Below, piece after piece: positions 1 through 5,593 of a stretch of DNA of 5,862 nucleotides. How positions within the stretch are numbered: the first letter of the stretch is position 1; every line of letters begins with the position of its first letter. A program made the position numbers and the translations under genes. This DNA comes from an uncultured Kouleothrix sp. (GTDB lineage Bacteria > Chloroflexota > Chloroflexia > Chloroflexales > Roseiflexaceae), in NCBI GenBank assembly GCA_937858455.1, contig CALLYN010000721.1, forward strand, positions 1-5,862. Reading direction: 5' to 3'. The notes under the pieces were generated by a model. It was not told the origin of the DNA. It made no database searches and saw nothing but the letters and a program-made list of their open reading frames with translations.

Positions 1-433
1 ATGGCTCGGCGTTTGCGCCAGCGAGGGCGCCGACATCGATAGTGGCGAAGGGGTCGGGCGTGGCGGCGGCGTCTGCTGCTGCAGGTGTGGCGGCGGCGCT
101 AGCGTCGCCGGAAGTGGCGCCGGCAAGGGCACCGACATCGATAGTGGCGAAGGGGTCGGGCGTGGCGGCGGCGTCTGCTGCTGCAGGTGTGGCGGTGGCG
201 CTAGCGTCGCCGGAAGTCGCGCCGGCGAAGGCGCCGATCGTCAGCGGCGGCAGGTATGCCTGGGTGAAAAAATCAAGGTTCAGCGCGCGGCCGCCGACCA
301 CCAGCACGTAGCCGATGATCAAGACCAGCGGCACCACGGCGACCGCCGTACACAGCACCATCACACCGCGCATGAGCCGATCGCCGGCTTTGCGCAGCGC
401 GTAGTTTGGCGTCGCGCTTGTTTTCAGGCTCAT
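1..433 (-). CDS. pstA: Phosphate ABC transporter permease PstA, N-terminal part (runs off the left edge)
   Basis: This is the second membrane subunit of the PstSCAB phosphate importer. It would pair with PstC in the cytoplasmic membrane. The frame opens with ATG at 433 and stays open for 144 codons to the window edge, so the stop and most of the permease domain are missing. Visible parts are a short cytoplasmic tail (residues 1-20), one strong membrane helix (about 22-46, rich in Val/Leu/Ile) and a segment with NLDFFTQ (52-58), which fits the start of the first extracytoplasmic loop of PstA. The ATG overlaps the pstC stop as ATGA, which implies translational coupling, and no good separate ribosome site is seen. 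From residue 67 the loop is an Ala/Thr/Pro/Asp-rich tandem repeat that I do not associate with typical PstA. Identification rests on position after pstC plus the N-terminal pattern. The EAA loop is outside the window. Confidence 0.85.
   Translation of the reverse strand, partial: MSLKTSATPNYALRKAGDRLMRGVMVLCTAVAVVPLVLIIGYVLVVGGRALNLDFFTQAYLPPLTIGAFAGATSGDASATATPAAADAAATPDPFATIDVGALAGATSGDASAAATPAAADAAATPDPFATIDVGALAGANAEP
2..235 (-). repeat. 102-bp tandem repeat inside pstA (two full copies plus a partial third)
   Basis: The coding-order units are 235-134 and 133-32, followed by a degenerate partial copy at 31-2. The period is exactly 102 bp (34 codons), so the frame is kept. The two full units differ at 5 of 102 positions, all within the first 42 nt of the unit; the last 60 nt are identical. 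Each unit encodes a 34-residue block starting GA(F/L)AGATSGDASA, continuing with ATP and AAAD motifs and ending TPDPFATIDV. The partial copy keeps GALAGA and then diverges to NAEP. The near identity suggests recent duplication by slippage or unequal crossing-over. The repeat lies after the first membrane helix, hence probably outside the cytoplasm. Confidence 0.95.
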
Positions 434-1422
434 ATGCGCGCCCCCGCCGGCCCGCGCGAAACCTGCCACACCAGCAGGCGCGCAAACAGGTTTAGCATCA
501 GCGTAATGCCGAATAGCACCAGCGCCACCTCGATCAGCGCGCTTTCGTGCAGCGGGCTGTTGGCATTGGTCAGCTCGCTTGCCACCAGCGAGGCGGCCGT
601 CACGCCGGGCGCGAAGAGCGAGCTGCTCAGGCGCTGGCTATTGCCGATCAGCATGGTCGCAGCCATGGTCTCGCCCAGCGCGCGCCCCAGGCCCAGCATC
701 ACGCCGCCGATCACGCCGGCGCGCGCGTAGGGCAGCACCGACTGCCAGATCACCTCCCAGCGTGTCGCGCCGAGCGCCAGCATCACCTCGCGCTGGGTGT
801 TAGGCACTACCGCCAGCACGTCGCGGGTAATGGCCGCGATCGTCGGCAGGATCATGATCGCCAGCACTACGCCGGCCACCATCATGCCCCGGCCCACCGC
901 CACCGGCCCGGCCAGCGCCGGTATGACCTGGCCAAGCGAGCGCGACACCGGCTTGGCCACTGCGTCGCGGAACACCGGCGCAAACACCGCCACGCCCCAC
1001 AGGCCATAGATCACGCTGGGGATGGCGGCCAGCAGCTCGACGGTGAACGAGAGCGGGGTGCGCAGCCAGCGCGGGCACAGCTCGGATAAGAAAATGCCGA
1101 TGCCGATGCCGATCGGCGCGGCCAGCAGCACGGCGATTGCGGCCGAAACCAGCGTGCCGTACACCGCCGGCCAGGCGCCAAACGTCGCCGGGCGCACGTC
1201 GGTGTCGACGGGCTTCCACTCGCGGCCGGTCAAAAAGCTCAGGCCAAACTCCGAGCGCGCCAGCGCCGAGCCGTTAAAGGTAACCAGGCCAATCGCGGCC
1301 ACCATGCCGATCACCACCAGCGCGAAGAGCAGCGTGCCAAGGTAGAACAGGCCATCGCCGTGCTGTGTTCGGCGGCTCAGGCGGCGCCAAAAGCCTGTGT
1401 TCAGCGCTTCTGATTGAGCCAT
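430..1422 (-). CDS. pstC: Phosphate ABC transporter permease PstC
   Basis: PstC is one of the two membrane permease subunits of the high-affinity phosphate importer. It passes phosphate from PstS through the membrane using ATP hydrolysed by PstB. The 330 residues are close to the usual family length. Predicted membrane helices lie near 26-49, 88-113, 125-150, 175-198, 233-258 and 295-318. The extracytoplasmic loop holds GREWKPVD (66-73) and an FG at 81-82, typical of PstC. The cytoplasmic EAA loop is at about 212-240, with E212 and ALGAT (216-220), where the ATPase docks. GLGRALGETMA (244-254) is also characteristic. The ATG at 1422 has an AAGGA ribosome site at 1429-1433, 6 nt away. It lies 74 nt downstream of pstS, and its TGA stop overlaps the pstA start by 4 bp. 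I am confident of the subunit assignment. Confidence 0.95.
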   Translation of the reverse strand: MAQSEALNTGFWRRLSRRTQHGDGLFYLGTLLFALVVIGMVAAIGLVTFNGSALARSEFGLSFLTGREWKPVDTDVRPATFGAWPAVYGTLVSAAIAVLLAAPIGIGIGIFLSELCPRWLRTPLSFTVELLAAIPSVIYGLWGVAVFAPVFRDAVAKPVSRSLGQVIPALAGPVAVGRGMMVAGVVLAIMILPTIAAITRDVLAVVPNTQREVMLALGATRWEVIWQSVLPYARAGVIGGVMLGLGRALGETMAATMLIGNSQRLSSSLFAPGVTAASLVASELTNANSPLHESALIEVALVLFGITLMLNLFARLLVWQVSRGPAGARI

Positions 1423-1450
1423 ACATTGTCCTTACGCAGAAAAGCCGCGA

Positions 1451-1481
1451 GCGTTCAGGGCGCGCTGCGCGCCCTGAACGC
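1451..1481 (-). promoter_or_regulatory. Perfect 14-bp stem-loop between pstS and pstC
   Basis: The arms 1451-1464 and 1468-1481 are perfect reverse complements with a 3-nt loop. The stem is very GC-rich and begins 15 nt after the pstS stop. On the transcribed strand it is followed by a short, interrupted T-run (CTTTT), so it is a poor or partial intrinsic terminator. Plausible roles are partial termination or protection of the pstS message from 3' decay, either of which would give more PstS than PstC/PstA. The structure is seen directly; the role is inferred. Confidence 0.75.
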
Positions 1482-1496
1482 CGCCGGCAGCTTGGT

Positions 1497-2741
1497 TTAC
1501 TTGACCGGGCCGCTGAAGATCTGCTGGCCCTTCACGCTGATCTTGTAGAGCTGCTTCATCGCCAGGTAGCGCGCCTCGGTGGGCAGCGGGGCATAGCCCA
1601 GCCGAACCGACGCGCCCTGGCCCTCGGTCAGGCCCCAGTAGATAAAGTCGGCCAGCGCCTTGGCCTTGTCGGCGTCGGTGTAGGTGTTGGCGCGCACCAG
1701 GATGTAGGTGAAGCCGGCGATCGGGTAGGCGGTGGCGGCGGGCGCATTCGTGAGCGACACCGCCAGGCTGGCCGGGTAGGTCACGCCATTGGCCGCGTCC
1801 GACACACTGCTGAGCGACGGAGTGATGAAGTTGCCCGAGCTGTTCTTCACCGGCGCGGCCGGCAGCTTGTTCGCCAGCGCGTAGATCAGCTCGACATAGC
1901 CGATCGCGCCCTCGGTCTGCTTCACCGTCCCGGCCACGCCGGCGTTGCCTGGCGCCCCGATGCCTACCGGCCAGCTCACCGTCGTGCCCGAGCCGACTGA
2001 GGTTTTCCAGTCGGTGCTGATCTTGGCCAGGTAGTCGGTCCAGATCGAGGTTGTGCCCGAGCCGTCCGAGCGGTACACCACGGTGATGTCGGTGTCGGGC
2101 AGCTTCACGCCGGGGTTGTCGGCGGCGATGGCCGGGTGATCCCAGCGCGTAATGTTGCCCAGGTAGATGTTCGCCAGCGTGGCGGGCGAGAAGCGCAGGT
2201 TGCTGATGCCTGGCAGGTTGTAGGTGGCCACTACCGCGCCCATCACCATGGGGATGTGCAGCGCGTCGGGCGCTTCGGTCTTCACGCGCGCCTCGGCGAT
2301 TGCCGCGTCGGTGCCGCCAAAGTCCGTCAGGTATTTGATGAAGTCCGAGATGCCCTGGCCGCTGCCGACCGACTGGTAGCTGATCGCGACGTTCGGCACT
2401 GTCAGCTTGTACACCTGGATCCAGGCCTGGTAGAGCACGTTCGGGAAGCTGGCGCCCGAGCCTTTGAGCGTGGCGCTCAGCTGGCGTGGCGCCCACGGCG
2501 GGATGGGCGTGGCGGTGGCGGTAGGCTTGATTGTCGTTTTCGGCTTAAGGGCCGGCCGCACAGTGGGGCGCACCGTCGGCTTGGCGGTTGGCTTCGGCGT
2601 GGCGGTAGCCGCTAGGTCGGCTGTGGCAGGCTCGCTGGCCGCCGCGCCGCCGGGCAGCAGGGCCAGGCTGAGCACAATCAGCGGCAGCACGATCAGCGAG
2701 AACAGCCAGGGGAACCGCGAGCGATGGGCAGGTGGACGCAT
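1497..2741 (-). CDS. pstS: Phosphate-binding protein PstS of the Pst ABC transporter
   Basis: PstS captures phosphate outside the cytoplasmic membrane and delivers it to PstC/PstA. The product is 414 residues. Residues 1-35 form a signal sequence: basic start, hydrophobic core 11-30, and an Ala-Ala-Ala site before S36. A linker (about 40-85) carries repeated (K/R)P(T/A) units and is followed by the binding domain. Ligand-site motifs are visible: GSGASFP (94-100), SVGSGQG (124-130), FGGTDAA (141-147) and RSDGSGTT (224-231), matching the phosphate-contacting segments of the family. No lipobox cysteine is present near the cleavage region. The ATG at 2741 was chosen because AAAGGAG lies 8 nt upstream and the signal peptide starts there. 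The frame stays open for another 87 codons upstream from a TTG, but that stretch has no such support. First gene of the pst operon. Confidence 0.95.
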   Translation of the reverse strand: MRPPAHRSRFPWLFSLIVLPLIVLSLALLPGGAAASEPATADLAATATPKPTAKPTVRPTVRPALKPKTTIKPTATATPIPPWAPRQLSATLKGSGASFPNVLYQAWIQVYKLTVPNVAISYQSVGSGQGISDFIKYLTDFGGTDAAIAEARVKTEAPDALHIPMVMGAVVATYNLPGISNLRFSPATLANIYLGNITRWDHPAIAADNPGVKLPDTDITVVYRSDGSGTTSIWTDYLAKISTDWKTSVGSGTTVSWPVGIGAPGNAGVAGTVKQTEGAIGYVELIYALANKLPAAPVKNSSGNFITPSLSSVSDAANGVTYPASLAVSLTNAPAATAYPIAGFTYILVRANTYTDADKAKALADFIYWGLTEGQGASVRLGYAPLPTEARYLAMKQLYKISVKGQQIFSGPVK

Positions 2742-2749
2742 GATCAACT

Positions 2750-2756
2750 CTCCTTT
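2750..2756 (-). promoter_or_regulatory. Ribosome binding site of pstS
   Basis: AAAGGAG on the minus strand lies 8 nt before the ATG at 2741. This strong Shine-Dalgarno sequence decides the start over the longer open frame that reaches 3002. Confidence 0.85.
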
Positions 2757-2873
2757 AGATCTTGCCCGGCTATTGGCAGGTGTGGCAGCGCATTGGCTTC
2801 GAGCGAGCAACCAGCCGTGCGGCGCGCTTGGGTACTGGCCGGCTGGCTTTCGTAGCCATGCTAGCTGGCGGAA

Positions 2874-2910
2874 ATTAAGCCCTTGCGGTGCGGTCGTTAA
2901 ACTTCGGTTA
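2874..2910 (-). promoter_or_regulatory. Candidate Pho-type operator upstream of pstS
   Basis: On the minus strand TAAC occurs at 2910-2907 and again at 2899-2896, exactly 11 bp apart (one helical turn). TAAT follows at 2877-2874, on the same 11-bp phase with one missing unit. Phased direct repeats upstream of pst operons are how PhoB/PhoP-family regulators bind in several phyla, and TTAAC-like cores occur in some of them. The TTAATT at the downstream end sits 17 nt from the second repeat and could serve as an activator-dependent -10. The spacing is seen; the function is inferred from gene context only. Confidence 0.35.
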
Positions 2911-3042
2911 GCTATTCGTGCCGCGAGAGTCGGCGCTGGCGCGCTGCGGCAAAAGGGGAGCGAGGCATCAGGGAGCGGTTGGCCGCAGTTTCTCTCGGCC
3001 AATCAGAAGCGAGGAAAGCTTAATATTGCGCTGGTGAGGCAG

Positions 3043-3058
3043 CTGGCCGGCGGGCCAG
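3043..3058 (-). terminator. Weak stem-loop downstream of the M50 protease gene
   Basis: A 6-bp stem (ctggcc / ggccag) with a 4-nt loop begins about 30 nt after the protease stop codon. It has no T-run after it on the transcribed strand, so it may only be a weak terminator or may be chance in GC-rich DNA. Confidence 0.25.
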
Positions 3059-3088
3059 TGCGGGCCTATGGGGAGGCAGAACAAGAAG

Positions 3089-4216
3089 CTAGCCGTGGGC
3101 CTGGCGCTTTCGCTCGATGTAGCCAACCAGGTCGCGCCGGCGCAGCACGCCCAGCAGCAGCGCGCCGTCGATCACCGGCAGCTGCTCCTCGCCGCTCTCG
3201 AGCAGCGTGCGGAACGCTTCGCCGGCTGGCATCTCGGGCGCCAGCAGGCGCAGGCGGTGGATCGGCGTCATCGCCTCGCCGACGCGCGTGCCGGCCCATT
3301 CGTGAAACTGGAAACGCCGCAGGTTGTGCACGGTGATCATGCCCAGCAGCGGCTGCGGCGCATCGGCCTCGGGGATCTGGAGCACCGGAAAGCCCTGGTC
3401 GACCTGGCTAAGCACATAGCTGCCGACGAACTGGTCGAGCGGCAGCTCGGGCGCCACGGCACGAAACGCGCGCTGCATCAAATCCGAAACCTGCACATTG
3501 CTGAGCATGCGCTGCACCACGAAGCGGCGGTGGCCAAGCGTGGCGCTGCGCACCAGGAAGTAGCCGATCAGGCCCATCCACGCGCCGCTCACCACGTCGC
3601 CCGCGCCCAGGGCGTACAGCAGCCCGGCGGTCAGCAGCACCCAGCCGCACGCCCGCCCGACAAACGCGCCCACGCGGGCAGCGCCAAGCTCGTCGTCGCT
3701 CAGGTAGCTGAGCACGGCCCACAGCACGCGCCCGCCGTCGAGCGGGTAGCCCGGCAGGAGGTTGAAGATCGCCATTGCGCCATTGGAGAGCGCCAGGTGG
3801 AGTACCAGCAGCGCCAGCCGCTGCGCGGGCCAGAGCCACCAGGCCACGGCGAACAGCAGCGCCAGCGCCAGGCTGATCAGCGGGCCGGCCAGCGCCACCA
3901 GCATGTCGCGCACCGGGTTGGCTGGGCCATCGCCGATCTCGGTGGCGCCGCCGAGCGCGAACAGCGTGATGCCGCCGACGCGCAGGCCATACTGCCGGGC
4001 TACCAATGCGTGCCCCAGCTCGTGCAGCAGCACCGAGGCCCACAGCAGCACCGCCGCGAGCGTGGCCAGCACCCAGGCGCCGAGCGCGCCGCCTGCCGAA
4101 GGCAGGTACAGCCAATGCAGCATCGCCGCCACAAACGCCAGCATCGCCAGCCAGCTCCAGTGGCAGCGGATGGGGATACCGGCGACTCTGCCGATGGTGA
4201 AGGCGCGCGCGAACAT
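3089..4216 (-). CDS. M50 family (site-2-protease-like) membrane metalloprotease with two CBS domains
   Basis: This is a predicted intramembrane zinc protease of the SpoIVFB/Rip3-like class, which cuts membrane-bound substrates such as anti-sigma factors or transcription factors. From the ATG at 4216 it is 375 residues. The zinc motif HELGH is at 65-69 inside a hydrophobic segment. The second motif, NLLPGYPLDGG (152-162), supplies the third ligand Asp (D160). Further membrane segments lie around 20-42, 106-130, 134-154 and 190-224. The C-terminus has two CBS domains (about 241-302 and 310-371), which in such proteases can sense adenine nucleotides. The frame could begin at a TTG at 4240, but that lacks a ribosome site. 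The ATG has a weak GAGAAG 7 nt upstream and gives the usual family N-terminus (IGR.AGIPIR.HWSW). It follows a terminator-like hairpin. Its substrate is unknown. Confidence 0.9.
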   Translation of the reverse strand: MFARAFTIGRVAGIPIRCHWSWLAMLAFVAAMLHWLYLPSAGGALGAWVLATLAAVLLWASVLLHELGHALVARQYGLRVGGITLFALGGATEIGDGPANPVRDMLVALAGPLISLALALLFAVAWWLWPAQRLALLVLHLALSNGAMAIFNLLPGYPLDGGRVLWAVLSYLSDDELGAARVGAFVGRACGWVLLTAGLLYALGAGDVVSGAWMGLIGYFLVRSATLGHRRFVVQRMLSNVQVSDLMQRAFRAVAPELPLDQFVGSYVLSQVDQGFPVLQIPEADAPQPLLGMITVHNLRRFQFHEWAGTRVGEAMTPIHRLRLLAPEMPAGEAFRTLLESGEEQLPVIDGALLLGVLRRRDLVGYIERKRQAHG

Positions 4217-4241
4217 CGAATCGCTTCTCGTTTGAATCAAA

Positions 4242-4267
4242 GCGGCTGGCCCGTGCGAGCCAGCCGC
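4242..4267 (-). terminator. Probable intrinsic terminator after the zinc-ribbon gene
   Basis: A perfect 9-bp GC-rich stem (4242-4250 with 4259-4267) with an 8-nt loop lies 22 nt after the stop codon. On the minus strand it is followed by TTTGATT, a short T-rich run. It separates the zinc-ribbon gene from the M50 gene, though readthrough into the protease is possible because no clear separate promoter for the protease is visible in the 73-nt gap. Confidence 0.6.
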
Positions 4268-4289
4268 AGCATATCAGACAGCCGGGCGC

Positions 4290-4676
4290 CTACCAGCGGG
4301 TGCTGGTGGTGCGCCGCTGCTGCTGGAAGCAGTCCGAGCAGTAGACCGGCTTGTCGCCGCGCGGCACAAACGGCACCTTCGCCTCGCGCCCGCACGACGC
4401 GCAGGTGGTGACATGCATCTCGCGCGAAGCGCTACTGTAGCTGCCCCGGCTACCGTAGCTATCCTGGTCGCCGTAGCTGCTGCGCTCGCCATAGCTGCTG
4501 CGATCGCTGTAGCCGCTGCGCCCGCCGCCACTGGCCTTGCGCTGCTGCCGGCACGACGGGCAGCGGGTGGGCTCGTTGGTGAAGCCCTTCTGCGCGTAGA
4601 ACTCTTGCTCGCCGCTGGTGAACACAAAATCCGATCCGCAATCCCGACAGGTGAGGGTCTTGTCCGCGTAGCTCAT
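4290..4676 (-). CDS. Small zinc-ribbon protein with two double-CxxC modules and a Tyr/Gly/Ser repeat linker
   Basis: The product is 128 residues. The N-terminal module has C10xxC13 and C39xxC42 around a conserved stretch, FVFTSGEQEFYAQKGFTNEP (17-36), typical of a widespread bacterial zinc-ribbon family of unknown function. The C-terminal module has C92xxC95 and C113xxC116 with VPFVPRGDKPVYCSDCF (101-117), also typical. Eight cysteines suggest two zinc sites. The middle (54-83) is a hydrophilic linker of hexapeptide repeats with one Tyr each. There is no signal peptide or membrane segment, so it is probably cytoplasmic, perhaps binding nucleic acid or protein; no activity is established. The ATG at 4676 is supported by AAGGAG 10 nt upstream and by the family N-terminus. 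The frame extends further upstream without support. It has its own promoter and terminator, so it is likely monocistronic. Confidence 0.9.
   Translation of the reverse strand: MSYADKTLTCRDCGSDFVFTSGEQEFYAQKGFTNEPTRCPSCRQQRKASGGGRSGYSDRSSYGERSSYGDQDSYGSRGSYSSASREMHVTTCASCGREAKVPFVPRGDKPVYCSDCFQQQRRTTSTRW
4428..4517 (-). repeat. Five 18-bp (hexapeptide) repeats in the zinc-ribbon gene
   Basis: In coding order the units read SGYSDR, SSYGER, SSYGDQ, DSYGSR and GSYSSA (residues 54-83). Tyr is at the third place of every unit (56, 62, 68, 74, 80). At DNA level a GTAGCT-like core recurs every 18 bp on the plus strand. The composition (Ser, Gly, Tyr with scattered Asp, Glu and Arg) is that of a disordered, low-complexity linker. 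Confidence 0.9.
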
Positions 4677-4686
4677 CGCTCGCCAA

Positions 4687-4692
4687 CTCCTT
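4687..4692 (-). promoter_or_regulatory. Ribosome binding site of the zinc-ribbon gene
   Basis: AAGGAG on the minus strand lies 10 nt before the ATG at 4676. It selects this start over the in-frame upstream extension to 4823. Confidence 0.75.
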
Positions 4693-4813
4693 GTAGTGAA
4701 GAAATATCGATGTCCAGCTGGCTTGGGAAACGATGAGTAGGGAACACACATCCTGGGGCACAGGCGGGATCTTGAGGCATCGCGTAGCAACCAAACCGTT
4801 TGAACATACGCGC

Positions 4814-4842
4814 ATAGTAGCACAGATCAGCGCGCGTTTCAA
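4814..4842 (-). promoter_or_regulatory. Sigma-70-type promoter for the zinc-ribbon gene
   Basis: On the minus strand TTGAAA (4842-4837) is followed after exactly 17 nt by TACTAT (4819-4814). These match the -35 and -10 consensus at 5 of 6 and 4 of 6 positions. The predicted start is near 4807, giving a leader of about 130 nt. It lies just after the stop of the DUF2270 gene. An 11-bp palindrome (4792-4802, centre 4797) falls just downstream of the predicted start, where a repressor could bind. Confidence 0.6.
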
Positions 4843-4849
4843 GAGGCGC

Positions 4850-5593
4850 TTAGCCTGGGTCGCCAGTCATGCGGCGGCGCGTCTCCTGGCGCGATGGCGT
4901 TTCGTCGCTGATGCGCTCGCGCGAGGTGAGCGCCAGCACCAGAATAAACGAATTGAACAGCACGCCGGCCAGCAGCACGGCCCAGGGTGGAACTGGCCCA
5001 ATGCGCATACGGCCCACCAGATCGCTGAGGGTGGCCGGCGTCTGCGGGTGGATGACGATCTTGACGCACCAGCTGATCACCAGCACGCCGAAGATCCAGA
5101 TGTAGTTGCGGCGCAGGCGGCGGCCGAGCGCCTGCCAGAGCGTGATGCTGAAGCGCGGGTGCAGCAGGTCGCTCGCCAGGATCTGGCGCCAGTTCTCAAG
5201 CTCCTCGTGGCGGTCAGGCGTCAGCATCTCGGCGAAGAACTCGGTTTCCATGAGCCGCACCCGCGTGCGCCATAGGTCGTAGAACATATAGCGCCGCGCC
5301 TCGATGTACATGAAGTAGAAGATCAGCAGCGAGTTGATCAGAATCATGACGTGCGTGTTTTTTTCGCTGCTGAATGCGAACGAGAGCGTGGCGCCGGTGG
5401 TAAGCACAGCCCAGTTGGTGGTGCCGTCGAGGCGCGTGCGCCAGGTGTTGGCGCGGCCGACTTCGCCGCGGTAGAGGTGCACCATCGCGGTGTTGAACTC
5501 GGTGGCGGTAAGCGGGCGTACTGCAGGGCCGACGATCGGTGGCCGCTCGGGGGCGCTGACGTGGCGGGTTTGGTCTTCGGTGGAGATGGTCAT
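4850..5593 (-). CDS. DUF2270 family integral membrane protein
   Basis: The 247-residue product matches the DUF2270 (COG5530) pattern: a hydrophilic N-terminus, then the conserved block around MVHLYRGEVGRANTWRTRLD (37-56) followed by TTNWAV (58-63). Further on are IEARRY (97-102) and the RVRLMETEF stretch (111-119). Four membrane segments are likely, near 61-76, 80-97, 163-181 and 203-222. A central soluble region (about 105-160) contains the ELENWRQILASDL helix (130-142). The function of the family is not known. The ATG at 5593 overlaps the TGA of the preceding small gene (ATGA) and has no good ribosome site of its own, so it is probably translationally coupled. Transcription would start at the promoter near 5810. 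The family call is by recognised motifs; any function would be a guess. Confidence 0.88.
   Translation of the reverse strand: MTISTEDQTRHVSAPERPPIVGPAVRPLTATEFNTAMVHLYRGEVGRANTWRTRLDGTTNWAVLTTGATLSFAFSSEKNTHVMILINSLLIFYFMYIEARRYMFYDLWRTRVRLMETEFFAEMLTPDRHEELENWRQILASDLLHPRFSITLWQALGRRLRRNYIWIFGVLVISWCVKIVIHPQTPATLSDLVGRMRIGPVPPWAVLLAGVLFNSFILVLALTSRERISDETPSRQETRRRMTGDPG

Larger units (their letters stand above)
2742..3088. other. Non-coding region between the M50 protease gene and pstS
   Basis: About 350 bp without a supportable gene. It must hold the end of the protease transcript and the start of the pst operon. Recognisable items are a short GC stem-loop next to the protease gene (3043-3058), 11-bp-phased TAAC/TTAAT elements (2874-2910), a 5-bp stem-loop in the probable leader (2844-2858), and the pstS ribosome site. 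There is also an AT-rich patch around 3019-3028 on the minus strand (AATATTAAG) that could be a -10 element, but no matching -35 is convincing. The open frame continuing upstream of pstS looks accidental. Confidence 0.6.

Noticed and set aside
42..311. Plus-strand open frame with Ala/Val/Pro repeats
   Set aside because: It is the antisense reading of the pstA tandem repeat. Its repetitiveness comes from the 102-bp duplication, and no ribosome site supports it.
547..1089. Plus-strand open frame of 180 codons
   Set aside because: It is antisense to pstC with low-complexity Arg/His/Gln composition. The minus-strand frame has all PstC motifs.
1432..2496. Minus-strand open frame of 354 codons in another frame of pstS
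   Set aside because: It overlaps pstS in a shifted frame and its Arg/Gly-rich product matches nothing. The pstS frame carries the phosphate-binding motifs.
2844..2858. 5-bp stem-loop in the likely pstS leader as a riboswitch
   Set aside because: It is a single short stem with no recognisable riboswitch core; such stems are common by chance in GC-rich DNA.
2742..3002. An 87-residue N-terminal extension of PstS from a TTG
   Set aside because: It would place the signal peptide in the middle of the protein and bypass the strong AAAGGAG site before the ATG at 2741.
4217..4240. TTG start giving eight extra residues on the M50 protease
   Set aside because: There is no ribosome site before it, it lies against the hairpin at 4242-4267, and the ATG at 4216 gives the usual family N-terminus.
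3068..4411. A 447-codon open frame on the plus strand, longer than the protease gene it covers
   Set aside because: It is antisense to the M50 and zinc-ribbon genes. Its product is a Gln/His/Arg/Ala-rich string with no domain, as expected from GC-rich codon bias, while the opposite strand shows HELGH, CBS and CxxC motifs.
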